Source: Paracidovorax konjaci
Lineage (GTDB): Bacteria > Pseudomonadota > Gammaproteobacteria > Burkholderiales > Burkholderiaceae_C
Direction: 5' to 3'
DNA length: 64,000 nt
Assembly (NCBI RefSeq): GCF_900112675.1
Contig: NZ_FOMQ01000002.1
Location: 62,001 to 126,000, forward strand
Shown: positions 35,469 to 44,527 of the stretch, one piece after another
How positions within the stretch are numbered: position 1 is the stretch's first letter
How the letters are laid out: each line of letters begins with the position of its first letter
Program-made: the position numbers and the translations under genes
Notes under the pieces: generated by a model
Told to the model about the DNA's origin: nothing
Seen by the model: the letters and a program-made list of their open reading frames with translations, nothing else
Databases searched by the model: none

Positions 35469-37376
35469 ATGTCCGCTCCATCCCTTGTCACCGAACCTCC
35501 GGGCGATGTCCACCACGTGGATGCCTTGTCGGCCGGGGCACGCCTGGGCGAATTCGAGGTGGTGTCGCTGCTCGGTGTCGGGGGCTTCGGCATGGTCTAC
35601 AAGGCCTTCGACCATTCGCTGCTGCGGTTCGTGGCCATCAAGGAATACATGCCCACGGCGCTCGCGGCCCGGGCGCAGGGGCAGTCGCTCTGGGTGCGTT
35701 CGTCCTCCCACGAGCAGTCGTTCCAGGCCGGGCTGGCCTCCTTCGTGGCCGAAGCGCGGCTGCTGGCGCAGTTCGACCACCCGTCCCTGGTGAAGGTCTT
35801 CCGGTTCTGGGAGGCCAACCAGACCGCCTACATGGTCATGCCGCTCTACACGGGCATGACCCTCAAGCAGGCACGCGCCCACATGCGGACGCCACCGCCC
35901 GAAGCCTGGCTGCGCAAGGTGCTGTGGTCCGTGCTGGGCGCCCTGCGCGTGCTGCACGACGGGCAGACGCTGCACCGCGACATCTCGCCGGACAACATCT
36001 TTCTGCAGGACACGGGGCCGCCCGTGCTGCTCGACCTCGGCGCCGCACGGCATGCGATCACCGACCATTCGCACCGGCTCACGGCGGTGCTCAAGGTCAA
36101 TTACGCCCCCATCGAGCAGTACAACGACGAAGGCAACGACCTGCGGCAGGGGCCCTGGAGCGATCTGTATTCCGTGGGAGCGGTGATGCACGGCTGCCTG
36201 TGCAACGACACCCCGCTGCCGGCCACGCTGCGCGCCATCCGCGACCGGATGGTCCCTTTTTCGCGCGTCGCGAAGACGGTGCGCCGGCAGTTCGGTGTCG
36301 ATTACTCCGCTCCGTTCGTCGCCGGGATCTCGCAGGCGCTCGCCCTGCAGCCGGAAGAGCGGCCACAGAGCATCGACGAATTCCTGCGCGCCATCGACAT
36401 GACCGTGCCGCCCGAAGGCATGGAACAGTTCGATTTCCGCGCCGAGCTGGGCGATATCTGGGTCGAGCCGGCGGATCGCCGCGGGGCAGGCGTCGCCGTG
36501 CCGATGATCGACATCACGTCGGTGCCCGCGCCGATGTCCGGTGTGTCGATACCGGCGCCCATGGCGGCCGTCCTGTCCACTCCCGCGCCTGCGGCGACCG
36601 TGGTGGCTAGGCGGAGCGCAGAACCCCCTGCGGCACCCGTTCATGCCCAGGACACGGGGGGCGACACGGTATTTCTCGACAGTGCGGTGGATGCGGGAGA
36701 CTCGGTGTTCGAGCCCACGGTGGTGCACGGAGCGCACCGCCCGGCAGCCAGCGAGGCGCCCGAAGGCGGCCCCCGCCAACGCGCCCCCGGCAAATGGCCT
36801 CGCGCATGGTTCGCCGCCGCGGCCCTGGCCCTCCTTGCCGTGGTGGCAGGCGCCGCCGTGTGGATGCAGCAACCCGAGGCGAAGCCGGTGGCTGCACCGC
36901 GTACGCCCGAAGAGGAAATCATCGTCGAGACGGCCGAACCGGCGCCTGCAGCCGGGGCGCCGTCCGATGCGGCATCCGGCGCTGCGGTGGCCGTGGTGGA
37001 CGATGCACTGCCCGCAGGCGCGGCACCCGCCGCATCGTCGCCGGTGTCGGCGCCGCCCGGGCTTGCCCTGGCCGCAGCCTCGGCCCCACGCGCCCGTCCG
37101 CCGGCCCGCAAAGCCTCGGAGCCCGGAGTGGCGGCTGCGGCTGCGCCGTCCGCGCCAGCAGCCCCGGCGGAGTCGGCTGCGCCCGTGGCCGCCGCGCGCC
37201 CTGCGCCCCGTGTGGCGGGCCCCGACGAGGCCTGCGCGGATGCGGGCTTCCTGGCAAAACCCATGTGCATCCACCAGGAATGCCAGCGGCCTGCCGTGGC
37301 GAATCACCCCCTGTGCGTCGAGAACCGCCGCCGCCTGGAGGCTGAGGAGCGCCGCAGGCTCATGCTGTCGCAATGA
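35469..37376 (+). CDS. Transmembrane Ser/Thr protein kinase (PknB-like)
   Basis: A 635-residue eukaryotic-type kinase. Kinase domain about 28-300: Gly loop GVGGFG (36-41), K58 in AIKEYM, E95, catalytic loop HRDISPDN with D171 and N176, metal motif DLG (189-191) and APIEQY in the activation segment. A variable linker ends in one membrane helix at about 438-456. The outer part is Ala/Pro-rich and finishes with a small four-cysteine region (CADAGFLAKPMCIHQECQ...LC). All catalytic residues are present, so it should be active, with the tail sensing in the periplasm. No phosphatase gene is near. An upstream GTG (35286) would add 61 residues; the ATG is preferred. Confidence 0.87.
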   Translation: MSAPSLVTEPPGDVHHVDALSAGARLGEFEVVSLLGVGGFGMVYKAFDHSLLRFVAIKEYMPTALAARAQGQSLWVRSSSHEQSFQAGLASFVAEARLLAQFDHPSLVKVFRFWEANQTAYMVMPLYTGMTLKQARAHMRTPPPEAWLRKVLWSVLGALRVLHDGQTLHRDISPDNIFLQDTGPPVLLDLGAARHAITDHSHRLTAVLKVNYAPIEQYNDEGNDLRQGPWSDLYSVGAVMHGCLCNDTPLPATLRAIRDRMVPFSRVAKTVRRQFGVDYSAPFVAGISQALALQPEERPQSIDEFLRAIDMTVPPEGMEQFDFRAELGDIWVEPADRRGAGVAVPMIDITSVPAPMSGVSIPAPMAAVLSTPAPAATVVARRSAEPPAAPVHAQDTGGDTVFLDSAVDAGDSVFEPTVVHGAHRPAASEAPEGGPRQRAPGKWPRAWFAAAALALLAVVAGAAVWMQQPEAKPVAAPRTPEEEIIVETAEPAPAAGAPSDAASGAAVAVVDDALPAGAAPAASSPVSAPPGLALAAASAPRARPPARKASEPGVAAAAAPSAPAAPAESAAPVAAARPAPRVAGPDEACADAGFLAKPMCIHQECQRPAVANHPLCVENRRRLEAEERRRLMLSQ

Positions 37377-37382
37377 GCCTGC

Positions 37383-37412
37383 TTGCCTCCTGGTGAGACG
37401 GTTTCGTATAAT
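37383..37412 (+). promoter_or_regulatory. Sigma-70 promoter of rplM-rpsI
   Basis: TTGCCT (37383-37388) and a consensus TATAAT (37407-37412) are 18 bases apart, in the gap after the kinase gene. Transcription would start near 37419, leaving a leader of about 120 bases before rplM that could hold the autogenous control site of L13. Confidence 0.75.
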
Positions 37413-37538
37413 GGCGGGCTTCGCAGCGAATACCAGGTCCCGCGGCGAGGTTTCACAGCCACCTAAGAGGCTTCCACCCAGAGAAGCACCGACCGTGGAA
37501 AAGGACCGCCAAACCCTCTCCCTCGAAAAGAGAAACTC

Positions 37539-37967
37539 ATGACTACGTTCAGCGCAAAGCCCGCTGAGGTCGTGCACGAGTGGTTTGTGATTGACGCGAC
37601 CGACAAGGTCCTCGGACGAGTAGCCAGCGAAGTTGCTCTCCGTCTGCGCGGCAAACACAAGGCCATTTACACGCCTCACGTCGATACCGGCGATTTCATC
37701 GTCATCATCAACGCCTCCAAGCTCAAGGTCACCGGCACCAAGTCCCTGGACAAGGTGTACTACCGCCATTCCGGCTATCCCGGTGGCATCACGGCGACGA
37801 ACTTCCGCGATCTGCAGGCCAAGCACCCCGGCCGCGCACTCGAGAAGGCCGTCAAGGGCATGCTGCCCAAGGGCCCCCTGGGCTACGCCATGATCAAGAA
37901 GCTCAAGGTCTACGGCGGCGCGGAACACCCGCACACCGCTCAGCAGCCCAAGGCGCTGGAAATCTAA
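37539..37967 (+). CDS. rplM: Ribosomal protein L13
   Basis: A 142-residue large-subunit protein with the L13 landmarks [35 protein letters not shown] and [26 protein letters not shown]. Length and sequence are those of a standard bacterial L13. It is transcribed with rpsI nine bases downstream, the arrangement found in most bacteria. Confidence 0.98.
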   Translation: MTTFSAKPAEVVHEWFVIDATDKVLGRVASEVALRLRGKHKAIYTPHVDTGDFIVIINASKLKVTGTKSLDKVYYRHSGYPGGITATNFRDLQAKHPGRALEKAVKGMLPKGPLGYAMIKKLKVYGGAEHPHTAQQPKALEI

Positions 37968-37976
37968 GGAGCCGAC

Positions 37977-38369
37977 ATGATTGGTGAATGGAACAATGGC
38001 ACCGGCCGTCGCAAGTCCAGCGTCGCTCGTGTGTTTCTGAAGAAGGGCTCCGGCAAGATCACTGTGAATGGCAAAGACATTCAGCAGTATTTCGGCCGCG
38101 AGACGTCCATCATGATCGCCAAGCAGCCGCTCGCGCTGACCAACCATGTCGAAACGTTCGACATCCAGGTCAACGTGCACGGCGGCGGTGAGTCCGGCCA
38201 GGCCGGCGCTACCCGCCACGGCATCACCCGCGCTCTGATCGACTACGACGCATCCCTGAAGCCCGCACTGAGCCAAGCCGGCTTCGTGACCCGCGATGCC
38301 CGTGAAGTCGAGCGTAAGAAGGTCGGTCTGCATTCCGCACGCCGCGCCAAGCAGTTCTCGAAGCGCTGA
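37977..38369 (+). CDS. rpsI: Ribosomal protein S9
   Basis: A 130-residue small-subunit protein with [40 protein letters not shown] and the invariant C-terminal KR that reaches the P-site tRNA (KQFSKR). Translation probably couples to rplM. A strong terminator follows. Confidence 0.98.
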   Translation: MIGEWNNGTGRRKSSVARVFLKKGSGKITVNGKDIQQYFGRETSIMIAKQPLALTNHVETFDIQVNVHGGGESGQAGATRHGITRALIDYDASLKPALSQAGFVTRDAREVERKKVGLHSARRAKQFSKR

Positions 38370-38425
38370 TCTTCGTTGCCCTGCAACCGGCCGCACAGCA
38401 CTCCGCATGGATGCTGTCGGCTACG

Positions 38426-38451
38426 AAAAACCGCCGTCACGGCGGTTTTTT
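38426..38451 (+). terminator. Rho-independent terminator after rpsI
   Basis: AAAAACCGCCG, a TCA loop and CGGCGGTTTTTT form an 11-bp stem with a T-tract. It ends the rplM-rpsI transcript about 55 bases after the rpsI stop. Confidence 0.92.
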
Positions 38452-38491
38452 GCTTTGCGCGAACCGTTGTCCCTGAAGGAGAGGTATCGAC

Positions 38492-39202
38492 ATGCGACTC
38501 AAACTGCTTCGGCGCCGGCTGACGGTCAGTGCGGCGCGGGTTTCGGTCCGCAGTGCCATGCCCTGGCCCTTGCGGTGGATGGCTCTGGCGGCCTTCATCG
38601 GACTGTGCGCTGCCGTCGCTCTGTGGGTCTTCGAGTTCGGCAAGAGCATCGCGGGGCTGGATGCGCGCTCGCGCGACGAATTGGTCCAGTTGAGGCGGGA
38701 GGTGATCCGGCTGCGCGAGGAAACGCGGGTCCGCCACGATGCGACCAGCGCTGAAGGCTCCCTGCTGACAGCCGAACGGGCGGCACTGGAGCGGGTGATG
38801 GCACGCACCCGCCAGTTGGAAGCCGACAACCGGACGCTGCGCGATGACCTCGGATTCTTCGAGAAGCTGATTCCTGCAGGCAAGGCGGATGGCATCAGCA
38901 TCCGCGGACTGCAGGTCGAGGCCATCGGCGCGGGCCAGCTGCGCTGGCAGATCCTGGTGATACAGCCGGTGCGCAATGCTCCCGAATTCAAGGGCCGGAT
39001 GGAACTGCAGGCCGAGGGAACCCGGGACGGCAAGCCGTGGACACAGCCGTTGCCGGGTGGCAGCCAGGCCCTGCAGTTCGAACACTACCGGCGGGTGGAG
39101 GGGCTGTCGGAGATTCCTGCCAATGCCGTGGTAAAAACCGTGACCGCCCGGGTCCTGGAGGGCAACGCGGTGCGCGCCACCCACCATTTCCCTATGCAGT
39201 GA
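38492..39202 (+). CDS. DUF6776-like membrane-anchored coiled-coil protein
   Basis: A 236-residue protein with a basic N-terminus, one membrane helix (about 30-48, LRWMALAAFIGLCAAVALWVF), a coiled coil (about 60-125, heptad-like LVQLRREVIRLREETRVRH...LERVMARTRQLEADNRTL) and a beta-rich periplasmic end (GISIRGLQVEAIG to ATHHFPMQ). The layout matches the DUF6776 family, conserved near rpsI, bactofilin and erpA in Burkholderiales. Function unknown; the adjacent bactofilin suggests an envelope or cytoskeletal role. AAGGAGAGG at 38476-38484 sets the start. Confidence 0.75.
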   Translation: MRLKLLRRRLTVSAARVSVRSAMPWPLRWMALAAFIGLCAAVALWVFEFGKSIAGLDARSRDELVQLRREVIRLREETRVRHDATSAEGSLLTAERAALERVMARTRQLEADNRTLRDDLGFFEKLIPAGKADGISIRGLQVEAIGAGQLRWQILVIQPVRNAPEFKGRMELQAEGTRDGKPWTQPLPGGSQALQFEHYRRVEGLSEIPANAVVKTVTARVLEGNAVRATHHFPMQ

Positions 39203-39295
39203 GCCGCATACCCTGCATGCCGGCCCGTCGGCGCCGGACCCCTCGCGTGGGAGCGCGGACAGGGCGGGCCGGTATCCAACCAGGAGATTTCAGCC

Positions 39296-39697
39296 ATGTT
39301 TTCCCGCAAGAAGCAGCCCCCCATCAAAAGCCTCATCGCCCATGGCACCCGCATCAATGGCGAGGTGGTGTTTGCCGAAGGACTGCGCATCGATGGCGAG
39401 GTCGCGGGGGATGTCCGCGCCCAGAGCGGGGAGCAGCCCACGATCCTCGTGGTGTCGGAGTCGGCGCGCGTGGAAGGTGCGGTGCATGCCGCCCACGTGA
39501 TCATCAACGGCACGGTCATCGGCCCGGTGCATGCGGCGGAACTGCTCGAACTGCAGCCCAAGGCGCGGATTACGGGCAACGTGCATTACAAGGCCCTGGA
39601 AATGCACCAGGGCGCCACCATCGCCGGGCAGATGAGCCCGTCGTCCGTTCTGGTCGAGGAAAAGCCCACACTCAAATTGGCGTCAAACGCCGGCTGA
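39296..39697 (+). CDS. Bactofilin (polymer-forming cytoskeletal protein)
   Basis: A 133-residue bactofilin with short tails. The beta-helix core has the repeating IKSLIAHGTRINGEVVFAEG, LRIDGEVAGDV, ARVEGAVHAAHVIINGTVIGPVHA and ARITGNVHYKALEMHQGATIAG turns. It lies between the DUF6776-like gene and erpA, and ends with VLVEEKPTLKLASNAG. It likely forms membrane-bound filaments. Compared with the bactofilin at 5403 it lacks the long N-terminal tail, so the two may do different jobs. Confidence 0.9.
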   Translation: MFSRKKQPPIKSLIAHGTRINGEVVFAEGLRIDGEVAGDVRAQSGEQPTILVVSESARVEGAVHAAHVIINGTVIGPVHAAELLELQPKARITGNVHYKALEMHQGATIAGQMSPSSVLVEEKPTLKLASNAG

Positions 39698-39763
39698 CCG
39701 GTCACGAAAACGACCTTGCAGTAGTATCGGAGGCCATTTCCTCCCCCACCGGAGACATCCCCC

Positions 39764-40129
39764 ATGAGTGCAGTAGCCGATAACGTCCAGACCGAAATGC
39801 CCGCCCCCATTGTCTTCACCGACAGTGCCGCCGCCAAGGTGGCGGACCTCATCGCCGAGGAAGGCAATCCCGATCTGAAGCTGCGTGTCTTCGTGCAGGG
39901 CGGCGGTTGCTCCGGCTTCCAGTATGGCTTCACGTTCGACGAGATCACGAACGAAGACGACACGACCATGACCAAGAACGGCGTGTCGCTGCTCATCGAT
40001 GCCATGAGCTACCAGTACCTGGTGGGCGCCGAGATCGACTACAAGGAAGACCTCCAGGGCGCGCAGTTCGTCATCAAGAACCCCAATGCAACTACCACCT
40101 GTGGTTGTGGATCGAGCTTCTCGGCCTGA
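39764..40129 (+). CDS. erpA: Iron-sulfur cluster insertion protein ErpA
   Basis: A 121-residue A-type Fe-S carrier. The three cluster ligands are present: C49 in [11 protein letters not shown], and C113 and C115 in [11 protein letters not shown]. ErpA passes clusters to apo-proteins in the cytoplasm, including those of isoprenoid synthesis and respiration. Its position after rplM-rpsI-bactofilin is typical for the order. A terminator follows. Confidence 0.95.
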   Translation: MSAVADNVQTEMPAPIVFTDSAAAKVADLIAEEGNPDLKLRVFVQGGGCSGFQYGFTFDEITNEDDTTMTKNGVSLLIDAMSYQYLVGAEIDYKEDLQGAQFVIKNPNATTTCGCGSSFSA

Positions 40130-40148
40130 TCCGTGCCGAGGTAATCCA

Positions 40149-40171
40149 AGCCGCCCGAGGGCGGCTTTTTT
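40149..40171 (+). terminator. Rho-independent terminator after erpA
   Basis: AGCCGCC, a CGAG loop and GGCGGCT are followed by five further Ts. It ends only some 20 bases before the MFS gene start, so that gene needs a promoter within or after erpA or depends on read-through. Confidence 0.88.
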
Positions 40172-40194
40172 GTTCGCGGATGAGGGTCATGTCC

Positions 40195-41646
40195 ATGTCG
40201 CCCAGTGCCCATACCGAATTGCCCGTGCCACCGCCTGTCCAGGCCCCGGAGCGCCGCATCCTGCTCTGGATCGTGGCCGTGGGTTTTTTCATGCAGACCC
40301 TGGATGCGACCATCGTCAACACGGCCTTGCCGGCCATGGCCGCCAGCCTCGGTGAAAGCCCGCTGCGCATGCAGTCGGTGATCGTTGCCTATTCGCTCAC
40401 GATGGCCATGCTGATTCCTGCGTCGGGCTGGCTGGCGGACCGCTTCGGCACGCGCAAGGTGTTCCTGTTCGCCATCGCGGTGTTCTCGCTGGGTTCGCTG
40501 GCGTGCGCGGCATCGCGGCACCTTGGAGAACTGGTGGCGGCGCGGGTGCTGCAGGGGTTGGGCGGTGCGCTGCTGCTTCCCGTGGGGCGGCTCGCGGTGC
40601 TGCGCACCTTTCCGCGCGGCGAATTCTTGGAAGCCATGAGCTTCGTCGCCATTCCCGGGTTGATCGGCCCGTTGCTCGGGCCGACGCTCGGCGGCTGGCT
40701 GGTGCAGAGCGCTTCGTGGCATTGGGTGTTCCTCATCAACCTGCCGGTGGGGGTGGCCGGTTTCCTGGCCACCGCGCGGTTCATGCCCAATGTGCGGGCG
40801 CCGAAGGTCGATGGTTTCGATCTGGCCGGGTATGTGCTGTTGGCTTTCGGCATGGTGTCGATCTCGCTCTCGATCGAGGCGGCCGGGGTGGTGGGGCGCG
40901 GCGGGGCCGCGGCGCTGGGCGTCGGCGGGCTCGTGGCGCTGGTGGTGTATTGGCTGCATGCCGCCCGGCACGAGCGGCCGCTGTACTCCCCGCAGCTATT
41001 CAGGGTGCGCACGCTGTCGGTGGGACTGCTCGGCAATCTGTTCTGCCGGCTGGGCAGTGGTGCCATGCCGTTCCTGATCCCCGTGTCGCTGCAACTGTTG
41101 CTGGGGTATTCGCCCCTGCATGCCGGCCTGATGATGCTGCCTGCGGCCCTGGCAGGCATGGCCATGAAGCGTGCGGCGGCCCCGCTGATCCGGCGTCATG
41201 GCTACCGCAATGTGCTGGTCGGCAACACCGCCGTACTGGGGCTGTTGATGGCGAGTTTCGCTCTGCGCGATCCTGCCTGGCCACTGGCCTGGCAGGTTCT
41301 CCAACTGGCTGCCTTCGGCGCCGTGAACTCGCTGCAGTTCACTGGCATGAACACCATCACGCTCAAGGACCTGGATGGGGCCAGTGCCAGCAGCGGCAAC
41401 GGCCTGCTGTCGATGGTGCAGATGCTGGCCATGAGCCTGGGTGTGGCGGTGGCTGGCGCGGTGCTGTCGGAGTGGAGTCAGGCGTACGGTGGCGCGCAGG
41501 TGCCGGGCGCGGTGTTGCATGCGTTCCAGTCCACCTTCCTGACGGTGGGTTTCATCACCGTGGCTTCGGCGGCGGTGTTCTGGCAGTTGCCGCAGGAGGC
41601 CCGCGTGCCGCCGCGGGAAGGGCCCGAGGTGTCCGGCCAGGGCTAG
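40195..41646 (+). CDS. MFS drug exporter, DHA2 family (14 helices)
   Basis: A 483-residue antiporter. Motif A is GWLADRFGTRK between helices 2 and 3, the first helix contains the family LDATIVNTALPAMAASLG, and motif C of antiporters is GLIGPLLGPTLGGWLV. The order ends with LPQEARVPP. This is the HsrA/EmrB/MdtD type, which exports drugs or small acids using protons. Starts at 40180, 40189 and 40195 are all in frame; GAGGG at 40182-40186 best fits 40195. It stands between erpA and anmK, genes that are neighbours in related genomes. The natural substrate is unknown. Confidence 0.85.
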   Translation: MSPSAHTELPVPPPVQAPERRILLWIVAVGFFMQTLDATIVNTALPAMAASLGESPLRMQSVIVAYSLTMAMLIPASGWLADRFGTRKVFLFAIAVFSLGSLACAASRHLGELVAARVLQGLGGALLLPVGRLAVLRTFPRGEFLEAMSFVAIPGLIGPLLGPTLGGWLVQSASWHWVFLINLPVGVAGFLATARFMPNVRAPKVDGFDLAGYVLLAFGMVSISLSIEAAGVVGRGGAAALGVGGLVALVVYWLHAARHERPLYSPQLFRVRTLSVGLLGNLFCRLGSGAMPFLIPVSLQLLLGYSPLHAGLMMLPAALAGMAMKRAAAPLIRRHGYRNVLVGNTAVLGLLMASFALRDPAWPLAWQVLQLAAFGAVNSLQFTGMNTITLKDLDGASASSGNGLLSMVQMLAMSLGVAVAGAVLSEWSQAYGGAQVPGAVLHAFQSTFLTVGFITVASAAVFWQLPQEARVPPREGPEVSGQG

Positions 41647-41680
41647 TGGTCGCTGGTGTTGTGCCCGCGCCGTGGCGGAG

Positions 41681-42850
41681 TCAGGCAGGGTAGATCGCGC
41701 CAAGGATCCGGGGGCCGGCGGCGCCCGTTACCTGGGGCAGATTGCCGGGCTGGTGCCCCAGGGCGCGGTGGGCGAGCCAGGCGAATGCAGTGGCCTCGAC
41801 CTGTTGGGACGGCAACCCCAGCGCGTCGGTCGCCTGCACCTGCACGGCGGGCAACAGGGCCGCCAGACGGCGCATCAGGTGCCCGTTGCGTGCTCCGCCC
41901 CCGCAGACCGCCAGCTGCCCGGTGGCACGGCCATGGCGTTCGACGTCGAGCGCGCACGCGCGCGCGGTCAACTCGGTGAGGGTGGCTTGCACGTCCACCG
42001 GCGCCGCGGCAGGCAACGCCTGCAGATGGCGGTGGAGCCATTCGGCGTGGAACAGGTCCCGGCCCGTGCTCTTGGGGGGGGATTGGTGCAGGTAGGGCTC
42101 TGCCAGCAAACGGTCCAGCAGCGCGGGAATGACCCGACCCTGTGCCGCCCAGGCGCCGTCGGCATCGTAGGGCTGGCCGGTGTGGCGCTCGCACCAGTGG
42201 TCCATCAGCGCGTTGCCCGGCCCGCAGTCGAAACCCAGCACGCCGCCATCCGCGCCCAGCACGCTGAGGTTGGCGATGCCGCCGATGTTCAGCACGCACG
42301 TCGTGGTCCCGGCGCGTCCGAAAACGGCCTGGTGGAAAGCCGGAACCAGCGGCGCTCCCTGGCCGCCAGCCGCCACGTCACGGCTTCGGAAATCGGCCAC
42401 CACGGAGATGCCCGTGCGCTCGGCGAGCAGGGCAGGACTGTTGAGCTGGATCGTGTAGCCCGTTCCGTCGTAGAGGCGCGGCCGGTGCCGCACGGTCTGC
42501 CCGTGTGCGCCGATGGCGCGGATGTCGGCAGGGGCAAGGCCGGCGGCTTGGAGCAACCGCTGAACGACGTCGGTGTACGTGCGCGCCAGGGCGTTGGCGG
42601 CCAGCGCGGCGCGGTGCAGCTCATCGGAACCGGCGGTGTTGAGCGCAAGCAACTCGGCTTTGAGATCCGCAGCAAATGGCGCGGACTGGAATCCGGCCAC
42701 GCGCAACTCCGTGCCCGAAAACTCCACCAGCGCGCCATCCACCCCATCGAGCGAGGTGCCTGACATGAGGCCGATGCAGCGTTCGGTGGCTACGGAAGAG
42801 GTCAAAACTGGAACCCGAAAAAAAGGGTGGCGGGGCCGCCAAACCCGCAC
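41681..42850 (-). CDS. anmK: Anhydro-N-acetylmuramic acid kinase
   Basis: A protein of up to 389 residues that cleaves the 1,6-anhydro ring and phosphorylates the sugar, feeding recycled cell-wall muropeptides back to GlcNAc-6-P. Hallmarks: IGLMSGTSLDGVDGAL at the start, IGAHGQTVRHRP, ISVVADFRSRDVAAGGQGAPL and LNIGGIANLSVL, plus CGGGARNGHLMRRL near the end. The GTG at 42850 has GAGG five bases before it; a TTG at 42805 would give a length nearer E. coli AnmK. Beyond it a short gap leads to the M23 peptidase gene. Confidence 0.92.
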   Translation of the reverse strand: MRVWRPRHPFFRVPVLTSSVATERCIGLMSGTSLDGVDGALVEFSGTELRVAGFQSAPFAADLKAELLALNTAGSDELHRAALAANALARTYTDVVQRLLQAAGLAPADIRAIGAHGQTVRHRPRLYDGTGYTIQLNSPALLAERTGISVVADFRSRDVAAGGQGAPLVPAFHQAVFGRAGTTTCVLNIGGIANLSVLGADGGVLGFDCGPGNALMDHWCERHTGQPYDADGAWAAQGRVIPALLDRLLAEPYLHQSPPKSTGRDLFHAEWLHRHLQALPAAAPVDVQATLTELTARACALDVERHGRATGQLAVCGGGARNGHLMRRLAALLPAVQVQATDALGLPSQQVEATAFAWLAHRALGHQPGNLPQVTGAAGPRILGAIYPA

Positions 42851-42980
42851 GCTGCCTCAAGGTGGCGCGGCCCGGGCCGGCAGGTGCCGCTGAACCCGGT
42901 CCTGCCGGGCGGTGGCGCCGCCCCTTACCGACAAAGCTGAAAGAAGGGGGGCGGCGCGTACAGCGCCCAGTCGGAGGCGC

Positions 42981-44387
42981 TTACTGCGCGCTGGCCTGGA
43001 GCACCTGCGACGCCGCGGACAGCTGCACGCGCATGTTGGATGCCAGCCGGGTGAAGGCGGCGCGCGAAGCGGCGGAGACCGGCTGCGCGGCTTCGCTCTG
43101 CTGCGCAATGGTCATCGGGTCCTGGTGCTGTCCGTTCACACGGAATTCGAAGTGCAGATGCGGGCCCGTTGCCCAGCCCGTGGCGCCCACGGCCCCGATC
43201 GTCTGGCCCTGGTCTACCGACTGGCCTTGCCGGACGTCGATGCGGCTCAGGTGGGCATATACGGTCACGTGCTGGTTGCGGTGCTTGATGTAGACCACGT
43301 TGCCATAACCGTTCTGCACGCCGGCGAAATCGACCGTGCCATCGCCGACGGTGCGCACGGCCGTCCCGGTCGGCGCCGCGAAATCGGTGCCAAGGTGGGC
43401 GCGCCACTTCTGCAGGATCGGGTGGAAGCGCATCTTGAAGCCGCTGGTGACGCGCGAGAACTCCACGGGCGAGGTGAGGTAGGCGCGGCGCATGCTTTCG
43501 CCTTCGAGGGTGTAGTAAGCCCCCTTGGCAGCTCCCGGTTCCTGGAACCAGACGGCGTCGTACGTCTTGCCGTTGTTGTGGAACTCCGCACTCACCACGC
43601 GTCCGCTGCGCAGCGGTTCGCCATCGGCCTCAAGGGTTTCGTACACCACCGAAAAGCGGTCGTCCTTGCGCAGGGCCCGGTGGAAATCGATGTTGCTCGC
43701 GAACACTTCGGCCAGCTGGATGGCCACGCCGTCCGGAATGCTGGAGGCGTCGGTGGCGGCGAAGAGGGAACTGCGGATGACGCCGCCGGCCAGCCGGGTG
43801 CCCACGGTCAACGGGGCCGTTTCGATGCGCGATGCGAAGGCGTTGCCCTGGCGCTCGACCACGAGGCGGCGGAAATTGCCGCTGTCGTCCTGCACCCAGC
43901 GTGCGGTGAGCTTCAGCAGGCGATGGTCATCGGTGGTCTCCGCGGAGACCGAGCGGCCGCCGCGGCCCAGCAGCGTCTGCCGGACCTGCCCGTCGCCGCG
44001 CAGGAACGCGGCGGCTTCAGGGTCGGCCACGCCCAGGCGTTGCAGGATGGCCTCGGCCGTGTCGCTGCTGCGGGTCTGGTCGGTGCGGTAGAGCGAATAG
44101 CTGGGGATGTCCACCAGTGCGGACAACGGCTGGTCGCCCGCGAGCGAATCCACCGGGTACTCGACAAGGCTGCGCGGCAGGTCGCCCGGATCGGGGGCGA
44201 AGGACGCCACGGCGAAAGCGCCACCGCCGCCGGTCAGCAGGACGGCGGCCACGGCTGCGGTGATGCGTTTGGGATGGTTCCGGGCAATGCGCGATAGCCG
44301 GTCCAGCAAAGCGAGGCCGGCGGATGTCAAGCCGTTGTTCAAGAGTCTGTACCCCAGGGTGAGGTGCATGCGGGCCATGGGCGGCAT
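42981..44387 (-). CDS. M23 family metallopeptidase (LytM/LasA-like), cell-wall endopeptidase
   Basis: A protein of about 468 residues, membrane-anchored by one helix near residue 45 ([19 protein letters not shown]). Middle: an OapA/LysM-like region (about 110-330). C-terminal peptidase domain: [11 protein letters not shown] carries the H-x3-D zinc ligands, and [12 protein letters not shown] the H-x-H pair, both intact, so it should cut peptidoglycan cross-links. ATG starts at 44387, 44378 and 44369 are possible; none has a good ribosome binding site. It is divergent from tyrS and lies next to anmK, both wall-turnover genes. Confidence 0.9.
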   Translation of the reverse strand: MPPMARMHLTLGYRLLNNGLTSAGLALLDRLSRIARNHPKRITAAVAAVLLTGGGGAFAVASFAPDPGDLPRSLVEYPVDSLAGDQPLSALVDIPSYSLYRTDQTRSSDTAEAILQRLGVADPEAAAFLRGDGQVRQTLLGRGGRSVSAETTDDHRLLKLTARWVQDDSGNFRRLVVERQGNAFASRIETAPLTVGTRLAGGVIRSSLFAATDASSIPDGVAIQLAEVFASNIDFHRALRKDDRFSVVYETLEADGEPLRSGRVVSAEFHNNGKTYDAVWFQEPGAAKGAYYTLEGESMRRAYLTSPVEFSRVTSGFKMRFHPILQKWRAHLGTDFAAPTGTAVRTVGDGTVDFAGVQNGYGNVVYIKHRNQHVTVYAHLSRIDVRQGQSVDQGQTIGAVGATGWATGPHLHFEFRVNGQHQDPMTIAQQSEAAQPVSAASRAAFTRLASNMRVQLSAASQVLQASAQ

Positions 44388-44527
44388 GCACGGGCTGTCT
44401 GTGGGTTGCAGCGGCACGGGAGGGGCGGGCCGGAGAGCCGGGGCCGGCAGGCGCACTAGAATCCGCCGCTGCAAACGTGGCCGGAAGTATAGCCACTGAC
44501 CCCCTCGCCGAACCCTGCAAAACCCTT

